Of a stretch of DNA of 64,000 nucleotides, positions 44,994 to 56,689 are shown piece by piece. The position numbers and the translations under genes were made by a program. The notes under the pieces are model-generated. The model saw only the letters and a program-made list of their open reading frames with translations. It was not told the origin of the DNA and ran no database searches. The DNA is from Batillaria attramentaria (lineage: Eukaryota; Mollusca; Gastropoda; Batillariidae): positions 250,001 through 314,000 of the forward strand of contig JACVVK020000393.1 of NCBI GenBank assembly GCA_018292915.2, in the 5' to 3' direction. Numbering within the stretch: position 1 is the stretch's first letter; each line of letters starts with the position of its first letter.

Positions 44994-45571
44994 CAAGATG
45001 GCCACCAGCCCAATATGTTGTTTCCATTCAATGACATGCTGTAGTCACAGTCGTAGTCGTTGTGTCATGTATGCAGCCCGCGCGCACACGCCGGAACGCA
45101 AGCTCTCTGACATCAAGCATGCTGACATAAAGAAAGTACTGAAAACCTTTATCGTGCCTCTATGCACTTGCAAAAACCCAAACACATGAGGTCGTGTGAG
45201 CTCGCCTAGCTGGTTGACGTCACAACTTTTTGGCGTATGCGAGGTTCTACATGGGTGAATGAATTCTTGTCATAAAGTCGTTCCCCTTTGACAGAGTTAC
45301 TTCCCGCAGACCTGACTGACAGACGATTGCTTACTGGTATCGGAGAAGAGACCCTCTCTCTCTCTCTCTCTCGCCTTAGACGCGCGCTTGCGCGCGCACG
45401 CACGCACCCCCCCCCCCCTACACACACACACACACACACATTATGCAAAGACCTTGGAATCAGAAAGACGCGTCACTCCTGCCCTCGTAAGAGAGACATA
45501 TAGCGGGACAACGCGAAGAGTTGTCTGCCCGCATTAGCGCGCATCCTAGATCTGGCCCCTATAGTGACAGC

Positions 45572-45655
45572 ATGGCGGAAAGTGGAAAGCGATCACAAAA
45601 GCCGGGCATGCAATTGTGTTCTGCGCCGAATTGTTCAAATAACAGACAAATATAA
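45572..45655 (+). pseudogene. THAP-like zinc-finger exon, copy A in R
   Basis: An ATG at 45572 opens MAESGKRSQKPGM and then QLCSAPNCSNNRQI before a stop at 45653. The C-SAPN-C core is the start of a THAP (C2CH) DNA-binding domain. In a neighbouring frame the DNA continues RGNTSFGIPVEK, as the loop to helix of a THAP would, so a frameshift near 45650 broke it. The second Cys and the His of the zinc site are not found. It may be the remains of the first exon of a transposase or of a captured host gene. Confidence 0.6.
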
Positions 45656-45882
45656 ACGGGGAAATACTTCTTTTGGTATTCCTGTTGAAAAACAAACATT
45701 TTTTTTTCGCTTTCTTGTCAAAAAAAAAAAAAAAAGACCTCAAGTGGTACGTGTGCATGCAGTGTAAACAAACAGTAAACACACGCGGCTGACGCAGATA
45801 CAGCGTAATTTTTTTTCCCTGACAACTTTACAAATCACGGTGACTTAAATTGTGCTAGCGTCTACCTGCATCTAAATTCAGA

Positions 45883-45913
<31 letters not shown>

Positions 45914-46179
45914 TGTCACTCATACGGCGGCAGGTACGTTCATCGGCACTTGTTCCAGTTCACATACTGTTGGGGGGAAATCTGTAGGTATGTACAGAAC
46001 TCTTTTCTTAAAAATCAAGAGGTTTGCATGCAGTGTAAACAAACAGCAGTAAACACACGTGGCAGGCGCAGACATCAGGTTTTGGTGTTGTTTTTGTTGT
46101 TTTGTTGGCGGTGGTGTTTTTTTTAAAAACTTTACAAATAACGTTGACTTGAACTGTGCTAGCGGCACGTTGCACTGAT

Positions 46180-46211
<32 letters not shown>

Positions 46212-46804
46212 ACAGAACAAAATCATCCGGCTGAACTTCATTCTAACCATTGTAAAACCATATCACAACATAGAATCTGCTGGATCGTCGGTCGCAGATA
46301 TGATTAATGCTGAGTTAGCAGGAAGTATTCAGCGGATGCGTCCATCTTTGGATCTCTCGCACATTCGATCTTTCTGTGTTCCGTACTAGTTTTACTTGAA
46401 CACATCGAACGAAATGCACTGCGTAGCCTACGTACAGCAGTGAAAGCCAAACTAGATCTTTCGTTCGTCCTCCGGAACTTTGAGAGTACTTATGTTTTCC
46501 ATAGGCCTAAAACACATGCGAAATATATGGGGGGAGACCACCTGTCAGTCGCTGACATCTTCTTTTGTGTTTATTTTGTTAAAATGTTTTACGGCGGCTA
46601 GTGTAGGGTTGGGTCAAACAAACAGACTTTTTACAAGCATGCGGATTCTATACTAAATTTACGCCAGTCACACGTCGTGGATGCGGCGATTTTGGTTTTC
46701 ACGTGTGATGCTATGTGTTATGTTTGGGAGAAAACATAATCTTGGCTCCAACTTCGATACCGATCTTGGCTCCAACTTCGATATCGTAGGCATACCTACC
46801 TCTA

Positions 46805-46936
46805 TTTTTCAAGGGGGAAATCTACAGAAAGGTTTTCTGTAGATTTCCCCGTTCCTGGTGTTCGCTTCTGACAGCAGTTCGGCGCTGCACACCATTGCAC
46901 GCCCGAATGTTTGCGTGGTTTCTGGCTTTCTGCCAT
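46805..46936 (-). pseudogene. THAP-like zinc-finger exon, copy B in R
   Basis: On the minus strand an ATG at 46936 opens MAESQKPRKHSGVQWCAAPN, CCQKRTPGTGKST and then DFPLEK before a stop. The C-AAPN-C core and the FPLEK end match a THAP N-terminal half and resemble copy A. An AG-GTAGGT donor-like site lies just after the stop region (near 46795), so the coding exon may have ended there. The upstream DNA (GCGCATTAGCGCGCATCC) also matches that before copy A, so the two are old inverted duplicates. Confidence 0.6.
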
Positions 46937-48355
46937 ACTGCCATTACTGCGTAGATCTGCGGGATGCGCGCTAATGCGCGCAGACAACTCTTACGCGTTG
47001 TCCCTCAAAGGGAGGTAAGTGAACTATCTTTATGTTTCCAAGATCTTTGCATTATGCTTCTGATTGTGAGTCAGTGGCAAAAACGAAACCCACTGAAATT
47101 CCCGCTTTCCACATGTCAAGTTGTAGAGATCGCGAAAAGATACTGCATTTCGATGCAAAATAATTTCTAGACCATCCCAGAACATGCTGGTGCACTAACG
47201 TCAGTAGATTACGACACCTTGGAAAGATATCGAACCTTCCAGTAAGTTGAGAAATGTTCTAGATCTGACCTGTTCAGTACGTAAGCAGCCCTGTTCAGTA
47301 CGTAAGCAGCCCTGCACAGCGTTCTGGGTTCTTCTTCTTTCATGAATTTGTTCTCCGTGCATATTCTGTTCATAAAGTATTGGAGTTGTATTCTGTTGTA
47401 TCCCGTGTCTTCTCTGCGATTGCACGAAAATGGCGACATGGTAGAAGTGAAATACACCACGTCTCCAAACAGAGGAATTCGGAAAGAAAGTGGCGAGACA
47501 CCCCCAAGAAAAAACAGCATCACGTCAATCAAACATGACGCACTTACTTTACGTCAGTGCGCGTGCGTCTCTTCTTCGATGTTTGTGGGGCGTGTGGCTT
47601 GTAGAGGAAATGTGCTGTGAGTACAAATTTTCGGGTCAACTGACGATAACGGCTGCAGTGAATTTTTCTAATTTTTTTGTATATTTTTTATGGCACCCCA
47701 TGCTCATTATCTATGTATAGTAGGAGCGATTTTGAGATCTAAAGTGTGTTCACCAGCACTTTCATCAGGTACGGCTTACGCCAAAAGTATAAAAGCGACA
47801 ACCTCCAAAATTCACTTTGTTGAGAGTCCGTATTCATGCTATCTATGTCCAAAAAATGGAGTGGTTTAGGTAAATATTACCCCCTTTAAACGCCAGAAAG
47901 CCACTTTTTCTGAAAAGGGCGATAACTCGCAAATCATGTGTGCAATCGTACCTGGATCGGGCCTTCTATTCAACAATCTTGATTCATTCAGAAACCCCAA
48001 ATTTGAAATCGATCGGTTCAGTATTTTCGGAGAAATAGGCATCTGAACTGGGTTCACATGCAATGTCAACTCAGGCTCAGTTTACATGAAAACTATAAGA
48101 GCGACCATTTTCTAGTTGTGACTCTGTTCAGAGTCCGTATTCAAGCTATCTACTGCCAAAAAATTGAGTGATTTAAATAAATATTACGCCTGTACACGAA
48201 AGACAACCAACTTGTCTCAAAAGGGCGATAACTCCCAAATCACTTAAGCAATCATCACACGCTTGAATCGTCTAATGTATCATTTTGATATATTTGGATA
48301 CCCCAAATTTGAAGCCATTCGGTTGAGTATTTTCGAAGAAACGGGCCTGGACACA

Positions 48356-48403
<48 letters not shown>

Positions 48404-48625
48404 CCACACAGACGGCACTCACTGAGGAGGAGAAGCCCGTTCGGTGGACCGTACATGTCAGCATCGATGACGCATGTTTTCTTACGTCATTGTCAGAGTT
48501 ACACTTGCAAAATCGTCTCTGCGGGAGATCGGCAGTGACTGCGTTTGTACCACAGATGCTTGCCCATGAACGTGGAAAATTTAGCCCGTCCTATGATGTT
48601 GTTTCCATTACTATGGAAACAACAT

Positions 48626-48690
48626 AAAAAGGCCAGCACAAATATTTGGCCCCAGCCGGCGGGATTCGAACTCACCCAGAAACACACAAC
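48626..48690 (-). mobile_element. Second half of the SINE-A copy split by R
   Basis: AAAAAGGCCAGCACAAATAT, TTGGCCCCAGCC and GGGATTCGAACTCACC continue the SINE from 44993. The tRNA-like head is cut short, and a CA tract (48760-48781) follows 70 bp later. Confidence 0.8.
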
Positions 48691-48789
48691 ATGCCTCCAC
48701 ACATACATTTAACTAAAAACACGATGTGCAGCATCATACACGGGCTACCCCCGGCTTACACACACACACACACACACACACATGACCAG

Positions 48790-50540
48790 CAAGATGATGA
48801 TGTGGCAACAGTTATTGGTTGAAGGCTGTGAAGAGGTGGGTTTTCAAATTTGTTTTGAAAGATAGTTTTGTGTCTGCATATCTGATCGAAACTGGGAGAT
48901 CATTCCAACAAGTCGGACCCTGGTATGAATAACTACGCTGGCCCATGGTCTTTGTCTTGACGTGAAGGACACGGAGTTTCCGAGTGGCAGCAGCAGAACG
49001 AAGTTGTCTAGATGGAGTGTAAAACTGAAGTAAAGACGACAGATATGGAGGACAGGAGGAAGTGACACAGTTGTACGTAATGGATGAAATCTTGTATTGA
49101 ATTCTAGAAGACACAGACAACCAGTGCAGAGTGCGAAGAAGGGGTGTGACGTGATATGATTTCTTTGCTTTAGGAACTAAGCGAGCGGCAGCATTTTGAA
49201 CCTTTTGAAGTCTGTTTAGGAGGAACTGAGGGCAGCCAGCCAGGAGCGCATTGCAGTAGTCCAGCTTCGACAAGACAAAAGCAGAAACAAGAACTTTAGT
49301 CGCATCCTCTGTGAGGTAGTGGCGGATTGAGGTAATGCGTCTCAGTTCAATGTAGGAAGACTTACAGACGTTTGCAACCTGATTACTCATTGAGAGGCTG
49401 CTGTCCAGAGTTACACCTAAGTTTTTAACATGAGAAGAGGACTGCACTGTGGAATTGCATATTTCCATGGACTGAGGGAGTGAAACTGACCGGGAAATTT
49501 TCGGTGAGGCAACAATCATGGCCTCAGTTTTGTCATAATTCAATTTAAGTTTATTTGAGATCATCCATAGTTTAATTTCTGAGATAACTCCTGAAGACTC
49601 TTAATGGTGTCATGGATCTGATCGGGTGGGCACGAGTCATGAAGCTGCGTGTCGTCAGCAAAAGCGTGGTACGTGATGGAGAAGCGTTCAATGGCCTGGC
49701 AGAGCGGCTAGACATACATTGAGAACAACACAGGCCCAAGGACGGACCCCTGGGGGACGACGAACTGCAGCACAGTCGGATCTGACAGCCGATCACTGAC
49801 AGAAACGGCCTGGCTTCGGTCCGCTAAGTAGGATTTAAACCATGCCAGGGCAGTTTCATCTACACCAAAACATGTTGAAGCCTGTGAAGGAGAATCTGGT
49901 GGTCTATAGTGTCGAAAGCTGCGGAAAGATCCAGCAGCGCGAGAAGAGAAACTTTACCATCATCAAGAGACAACAAGAGGTCATTCACTATTTTCAAGAG
50001 TGCAGTTTCAGTGGAGTGACTGGGGCGGTAAGCAGACTGATAGAGGCTCAGAAAGTTGTTTGAGTTTAGATGCTGGAGAAGTTGAGAGAGGACAATTTTC
50101 TCGGTGATCTTGGACAGGAATGGCAGATTGGACACCGGCCGATAGTTCTTGAGACTGCTGGGATCGAGAGAGGGTTTCTTAAGAAGCGGTTTCACCAATG
50201 CAGTCTTAAAGACAGATGGGAATGTGCCAGAGGACAGAGATTCATTGATAATATTATCACTGCAGGCAACAGCTCATCCACACTCATAGAAAAGACTGGT
50301 AGGGAGCGGGTCAAGGCTGCATGTCTTTTGTGCGGTGTTCATCAGCACCTCGTGCACCTCTTGTTCAGTGACAGGCCTAAAGGCAGCAAGGGGGTCACCA
50401 TGAAAGACAGTGGCAGGGTCTGAGGCAGATGAGGAAGGAAGCCCGTCAAGCCTATCTCGTATAGTCTGGACCTTCTCTGTGAAAAACTGGGAGAAACGAT
50501 CAGGAAGTTCAACAGGTGGGAAGATGATTGGTAATGATTT
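48790..50540 (-). pseudogene. L2/CR1-like LINE reverse transcriptase, decayed
   Basis: On the minus strand the order is LPDRFSQFFTEKVQTIRDRL, TCSLDPLPTSLF, KPLLKKPSLDPSSLKNYRPV, FLSKITEKIVLSQL, YQSAYRPSHSTETALLKIVN and LLALLDLSAAFDTIDHQILL. After frame changes near 49860 and 49570 come FADDTQLHDSCPPDQIHDTI and KLNYDKTEAMIVAS, then NLGVTLDSSLSMSNQV, LDYCNALLAGCPQ and WNDLPVSIRYADTKLSFKTN. The last codons lie at 48812. The wording (DLSAAFDTIDH, RPSHSTETALL) is that of the L2/CR1 group and differs from LINE-1 to -3. Endonuclease and 5' end are missing. At least two shifts and an in-frame stop near 49709 kill it. Confidence 0.88.
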
Positions 50541-52339
50541 AAAAAAGAAACATAATGGCACACTTTTGCCCGGTAAACAAAGGTATTTTCTGAAAGCTGA
50601 GACACATCTGAATGCGATGAATTTTTTTTTGGCGTGTTTTGACCTTTTTGTTTTGTTGTTGTGACAGTTGGGCTTTAAATCTTGATATTGCAAACTTTCT
50701 CGATGTACAGTAACTGATAATCATAGGGCGCGAGGCATGCGCAGGAATGAATCCATAGAATTTTTTGTTTGCTATTTTAAACAGAAATCAGTTATGCTAG
50801 CACCAGTTAGTCAAACCTGATTCCACAAACCAGGTTTTATTGGCTGGTACTAACAGTGTGTGTATTCACCTGAACGTAAAAACAATTCCACGACGTTGCT
50901 CCTGACGTCCATCAGCGGTGTTTCAAGACTGTTGTAATTACAAGGATTTGATAAATGGTTGAAAGAGTGAAGAAAATCTTTAGCTTAAAACAGGCGACAT
51001 ATTCTACGCACAGAATCTGAGGGGTTGAGATTGGGATGGAAATAGCACGAGTTTGTTTATAATACACTTATTTGCTGATGTCAGAACTCTCTCTCTCTCT
51101 CTCTCTCTCCTGTTGTTAACACAGTAGTTGCTAAACCGTGAAATCGTGGAAACATACCGAAGCGCTTTTGTCGACTTTTTCGTGGGACACTTCCTGGTGA
51201 ATCATTAAATCCTTTATTTTCCTCAGATACACCGCGTCTCGGAGGAGAACGGTAAGAGGTGTTTTATTGACAAGAGGTTCGGCTTGTACAAAATTTGACT
51301 GCACGGTAACGACCTGATTTGTCGACAATTGTCGAAAAGGACTCGTTGCGTCCGGGAACTTTCGTGATGGTAAGTATGGATGCTCTAAACGTATTACTAT
51401 ACTGACGGCATGTACAAAGAAAGAAAGAAACAAACAAACAAACGAAAGAAAATCAATCATGTAATAAATCAATTATGATGCTATTAGATTAATGAATTAG
51501 TGAAAATTAATATATTCAATTAAGAATGAACTTATTTTACTGATGAACCAAGGGAATGTTTTAAAACTAGAATGGGTGCACCATTACTGCCCCCAGAAAG
51601 GCGATGCATGCAGGTGTATACGCGACGGTTCCCAATATTTATCGACCCGCTGTCCGCTGAGGAATCTGTATGACGGACAGCCGCTGCTGTTTTCAGTATC
51701 ATAGTGAACGGGTGGGGAATGTGTGGGCTTCACAGCAAAACTTTGGAAGGCAGGTCTGTCGACCACGACCATGACAACACCCCACATTCTGGACAATAGT
51801 CGCCATAACAAGCGTCAACAGGATGTGTGGTTGGGTGGGACGGGTCATCAAGGGTCGTGGGATCCGAACGCTTATGATCACTTTGATCGAAAAACCTGTT
51901 TGTGTAGTGCTACTATAGTTTCTGCTTCATTTCCTGGTTGAATATTGCCAGTTTTACACTCTAGAAAGACCGCCTTAAGTTCGTCCGGTAGGTGTCGTTT
52001 AACACCTTTCATAAAGTTTATTCTTTGCATTGTACGTAAACGTAAACCTGAACGTAAACCGCTGAAACGCGAACATTTTCTTTTCAATGACAGAAAAGGC
52101 GCAGCTGCAAACGGTTACCTCACACAGCTCGGACGGGGGACTTAGGTCGGTCCTAAACAGGATGTTTGGGTTGGTGAAACAGGCCACCGTGTCAACAGGG
52201 TCGTGGGATCCGAACTGCTATGATGACTTTGAAAATGGTTATGAAAACGCAATCGTGTTTCAGTCCTGTTTGTGTTTGCTACTGTGGTTTCCGTTCCATT
52301 CATGTCATTTCTATGAACGCTGTCAGCCTTATAGAAATT

Positions 52340-52385
<46 letters not shown>

Positions 52386-53062
52386 GACATGTCCAATCCG
52401 AACTGAGTCTTGTTCGGTTTATTTATTCCAGCGCCCTGGATTCTTTTGTCCTGTAGTTCTTTGCCTCACCCAGAAGTTTGATCCTGACGGTATGACTAAG
52501 CCTTCCCCAGCTACACCTCCACCATCCCCACGCCACCGTCCCCTCTCCAGTGTCCCTCCACCACCCCCACTCCAGGACCCCTGTACCCTACCCGCGTCTG
52601 CTTGCAGCTTTTGCTTATCCAACCTCGCCAAGTGCGTGAACGGACGAGTAATGTTGTCAAGCCAGTCGCAGCCCTTAGACGAATCATGTCAGTGGCCGTC
52701 TTTGTGTCGTGCCAAGTTCCTAGTGACAACCAGACAAACATATAAACATTTATTGTCTCTAGTTTAGTCAATTTTCCCCCGTTTGTGTGGTTCCGTCGCG
52801 ATACTGAGGTAGGATTTAGGTTAACTGTCTTTCAAAACGCCCAAGGTGACCTGAAGGACATCCAGTTCATGCCGACTAGGTGACCGGTACAAGTCGACCT
52901 GTGTGAAGCTTGAGTTTGTTTGGCCCGTTTGAGTTGGTGCCAACTACAGATAGAATTGCGAAACACAGTTGAGACTGAGTGCCTAATTTGAATAAAATCT
53001 GTGTGTGTGAGTGTTTGTGTGTCCATGCGTTTGTGCGTGCGTGTGCGTGCGAGCATGTGCGC

Positions 53063-53105
<43 letters not shown>

Positions 53106-54074
53106 CAAAGCATGCCCAAAGAGCCGTCACATGATCCAGTCCAATAATGACAAGTTTGTGAATCCACTAAGCTATCGGAGATGCATTTCGCGGCACAAGT
53201 TTTCAATGACAGGCGTGCACTTCACTGAATCGGAATGTGTCTGCCTCACTCTGTAGACGTTGGCTTTGTGGGCACATACCATCATTAATAATAGCAATGA
53301 GCAGAAAACTGAATATGCTCCACAACCATGTGTGTTTCATCCGAGTTTTACTTCAAAAGCAAACTAAGATAGCCGGGAAATTGTCTTTGTTGTTTGCGCG
53401 GGCTTAAGCCCGAACTAACTAACTAATTAATAAATCAAAAGCAAACCAAGAACCATTCTCATAGTGCGTTTGTATGATCATATACGTTCGAGCTGTTTTC
53501 TTGGGTTCTGGGAGTCTCGACTGCAGAGACAAAACTTGAAACATTTCCAAATGACCGGATTTGCATAGTGTGTGCGCACACACACATGAATTATGGATTA
53601 AGTAATCAAAAAAGCCTCTCAATCTCAAACTTTCAAATGTTAAGTACACAGATTAGCCCCATATTGTGAGTGAAACAGATATCCCAAGTGCTGACTGCTG
53701 TATTACAAATCATTGACGTCCGAGGAAGTGCTTTCGGGTGACGAATAATCCGTAGTAAATGGATCGCTGACATCATGTTTTTGGCCATAATTTTACTCAT
53801 CTCTTTTCATTCTACTTCTTTCCTTGCTGAAAGAAATCCAGGTAACTGTAAACTCCACCTTGCACACAGTAATGATAATATTGGGAAATTGAATAGAGCC
53901 TATTCCAACAGCTATAGGCGCTTTACAACACACACACACACACACACGCACACGCACACGCACACACACATACACACTTGCGTTTACAGATATGTAATGA
54001 AGACAAATCAGAATGCAGAATTAGTGGATTTGTTTTATTGATATGTTCTCCAAATCAGTTCAATGTACATGTAG
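50541..54074. other. No gene recognised; duplicated block and microsatellites
   Basis: A block at 51810-51945 recurs, diverged, at 52155-52310 in direct orientation (shared GTCGTGGGATCCGAAC and CTGTTTGTGT). CT at 51088-51108, CA at 52342-52381, GT at 53066-53101 and CA at 53929-53970 are microsatellites. Around 51210-51370 there are splice-like signals on the plus strand (TTTATTTTCCTCAG, GGTAAGAG, TGGTAAGTATGG), but no coding segment I could recognise joins them. The frame at 52087-52767 lacks known motifs. Confidence 0.4.
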
Positions 54075-54307
54075 TTAACCTTCAGGAACCTTCGTGGGTG
54101 CAGGTGTATCCACACTTTCAGAAAAATGAGCATAAATCTGTAACCCTCAACCAAAAATTCCCAAATTTTCATGACTTTGTTGACAAAGAATTTGGCTATC
54201 AGGCCATCAAAAAAATAATTATGTTTGTTAATTAATTGTTAAGTAATTACACACCAAAAACGTCGTTTAACCCTCAGTTTACTTCGTGGGTGCAAAGTCA
54301 CCCTTAC

Positions 54308-56525
54308 TCACAAAGAAGAAACTTCCAAGCTGTACGTCGTGGGTGCAGGTGCACCCACACCTCCATCGATGGTGAGATAGAGCTTTACAAGCTTTGTCAC
54401 TTCTGACAGCATTGATTGTATGTTGACTGACTGTCTGAGCACATTGACAACAGATTCTACTGTCACTGTCTTGTCGGCTGGCAGCGCTCCTGACAACACC
54501 TGCAGCTGTACCTTCAAGTTTTTGATGTTCAAGTCTGCTGCATACGTGCTTGGTATGTCTGTGTCGTCAAGTCCCTTGCCAGATGTGAGGACCTGCTCAA
54601 TTTGACGAGCAACGAGGAAGTTTTTCTTGTGGAAGCGGTCTTCCGAGGCGCCACTCACAGTGTCGATCGCTTCGAAGTACTGCTGCCGATAGTAGGATTC
54701 GACGTCAGGGGACATGTAGGATGAAGCACCGTCATCAATTCTCTTCGGGGGGCGCTTACCGCGGGGAAGACGTGGTTCATCAACCTGATTTGCATCGGCT
54801 TTCTTCCTCGCCTCCTCAAAGAAGCGGCTGAATGCTTCATCCAATCTTTGATTGTTCAGATTCTTCAGGCAAAGTTCTGCGGCTTTTGTTGCTCCTTCAC
54901 AAGTTGTTTGCTTGCTTTGAAGACTGCATGACAGGTTCTCTGTCACTGCAAAAATTCCAAGTGACTGGGTCAATCCAAAAAAACGTTGAAAACTTCTGCA
55001 TCAACGCAAGCAGCCCTGAAGCCCGGCGTGCATAGTCGTCAGACCCCTCAGCTTACTTACTTAGGCCCCTGGCTCCAAGTGGAGCATAGGCCATCGACAA
55101 CCCTTCGCCATCGCACTCTGTTCTGGGCTATTCTTGCCACTCCAGTCCAGTTGGTCCCCTGCTTATATAGCTCTGCCTCAGTGTCCCGCCTCCAGCTGTT
55201 GCGAGGCCGGCCTCTCTTCCTTTTCCCCTGCGGGTTCCATGTCAGGGCTTGGCGTGTGGTGCTGGATGCTGGCTTCCTGAGGGTGTGTTCAATCCAGCCC
55301 CACTTCCTCCGCAGGATCTGCTTGGCCACTGGTTCCTGCTCCGCTCGCTCCCACAGCTCTTCGTTCCGGATCTTCTCTGGCCATCGGATGTTGAAGATGC
55401 GCCTCAGACAGGTGTTGAGAAATGTCTGGATCTTCTGCTGCATCGCCTTTGTTGTCCTCCATGTTTCGCATCCGTAGAGCAGAACTGACTTCACGTTGGA
55501 GTTGAAGATGCGGAGTTTGGTTCTTATGCTGACAACTTTGGATGCCCAGACGTTCTTCAGCATGACCATTGCTGCTCTTGCCTTGCCGATTCTGGCTGTG
55601 ATGTCTCGGTCTGTGCCTCCCTGTCCATCAACCACACTCCCCAGGTAGACAAAGGACTCTACCTCCCTAATGGGCTCTCCACCGACTGTGACTGGTGTGT
55701 TGGCAGTGGTGTTGATCTTCATCAGCTCGGTTTTCTTTCTGTTGATCTTGAGCCCTGTTCCGGCTGATGTGGCTTCCAGGCATGTAGTCTTGTCCTGCAT
55801 CTGGCTGTGGCTGTGAGACAGGAGCGCCAGGTCGTCCGCAAAGTCGAGGTCATCCAGCTGCATCCAGAGTGTCCACTGCATCCCGTTTTTCCTGCCTGCT
55901 GTAGTGGTCTTCATGATCCAGTTGATGACCAGGAGGAAGAGGAAAGGGGACAACAGGCATCCCTGGCGGACTCCGGTCTTCACCTCAAAGCTTTCTGACA
56001 ACTGGCCGGCATGGGCAATCCTGCAGCTCATGTCTTGGTAGGTGCACCGGATCAGGGAGATGATCTTCCAGGGAACTCCATAGTGCCTTAGCAGCTTCCA
56101 CAGCGCTTCTCTGTCTACACTGTCGAAAGCCTTCTCAAAGTCTACGAAATTGATGTAGACGACCCCTCAGACACAACTTCAAATGTTCCTTGCAAGACAC
56201 TGTAGTTCTGAAGCAGTGAGTACATCGCTGACGCTCTGACGGCCCACCGTGCTGGGCAAAATGGTCTGATCCCAGGAAGTTTCTCATTCGCTTGAACTTG
56301 AATGTTCTCAAAAAGAACCTGCCTTTTAGGTGACGCCGTTATCAGTTGAATGGCCTCGGTTGCAAACTCAAGAGCATCACCGATGACCTTCACCTTTCTG
56401 GCTGTTTCCTGAACTGCCAGGTTGACGCCATGTTGACGCAATGTGCCAGGCAATGAACGGAAAGCGCAGCCAGAACCTTTTCTGTTATCCGTTGTGCGAC
56501 ACCAGAAATATGGCCCTGGAAATTT
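54308..56525 (-). pseudogene. hAT-group (ZMYM1/DUF4371-like) transposase remnant, split by RTE copy 3
   Basis: On the minus strand the upstream part reads ANFQGHISGVAQRITEKVLA, LSVHCLAHC and then, after an 11-bp duplication that shifts the frame near 56445, VNLAVQETARKVKVIGDALE, PFCPARWAVRASAM and VLQGTFEVVSEG. RTE copy 3 interrupts here. The downstream part reads DDYARRASGLLALMQKFSTF and, after a shift at a T run near 54985, LGIFAVTENLSCSLQ, LPRGKRPPKRIDDG, YYRQQYFEAIDTV and LSEVTKLVKLYLTI. The order fits the DUF4371-type hAT transposases. The sequence then leaves the family before the hAT dimerisation region and ends in GGVGAPAPTTYS, coded by the subterminal repeats of the TTAA element. Confidence 0.8.
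55052..56160 (-). pseudogene. RTE-like LINE, copy 3, 5'-truncated
   Basis: GACCCCTCAG at 55042-55051 and 56161-56170 is its 10-bp target duplication inside the hAT remnant. It keeps only the second half of the RT, from NFVDFEKAFDSVDREALW through GVRQGCLLSPF, FADDLALLSHS and LYGCETWR to the shared C-terminus, then the TAAG tail (seen as CTTACTTACTTA). The frame from 56031 to 55057 is open. Differences from copies 1 and 2 are scattered single bases. Confidence 0.92.
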
Positions 56526-56632
56526 GCGCCACTTTTCAGAACTTCTGGCGGGATGCCGTCTTTCCCAGGAGCCTTACCGCATGAGAGAGAGTCGATGGCT
56601 TTGCTGAGTTCTTCTAGCGTCTTTTAGAATAC
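56526..56632 (-). pseudogene. LINE RT fragment abutting the hAT remnant
   Basis: The minus strand reads TLEELSKAIDSLSCGKAPGK, DGIPPEVLKSG and then goes in frame into the hAT segment ANFQG. The KAPGKDGIPPEVLK wording is an RT segment of non-LTR elements and does not belong to hAT proteins. The joint falls at the shared AGTGGCGCAAATT and could be a recombination or insertion scar. Confidence 0.65.
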
Positions 56633-56689
56633 AGACTATGCTAAAGAACATGCAAAATCTGTGCGATCTGATGCCTTCTGTTGGAAAAA

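Larger units (their letters stand above)
44994..48625 (-). mobile_element. R: THAP-bearing transposon, longest copy, inverted
   Basis: Begins CAAGATGGCCACCAGCCC and ends ATTACTATGGAAACAACAT inside a SINE-A copy: GAGAAA is to the left and AAAAAGGCC to the right, so the target duplication is at most AAA. It is the best-preserved copy of the L/M/R family. It has two THAP-like exons facing inward on opposite strands, a direct duplication (45751-45860 and 46026-46165) around microsatellites, and the same 300-bp unit pair as L. THAP domains occur in P-element and Kolobok-group transposases, but no transposase core was recognised, so the superfamily is open. Confidence 0.75.

Noticed and set aside
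51584..52767. Host gene around 51.6-52.8 kb
   Set aside because: Frames on both strands are similar in length, include a CA tract and show no recognised domain. The block is partly a diverged duplication.
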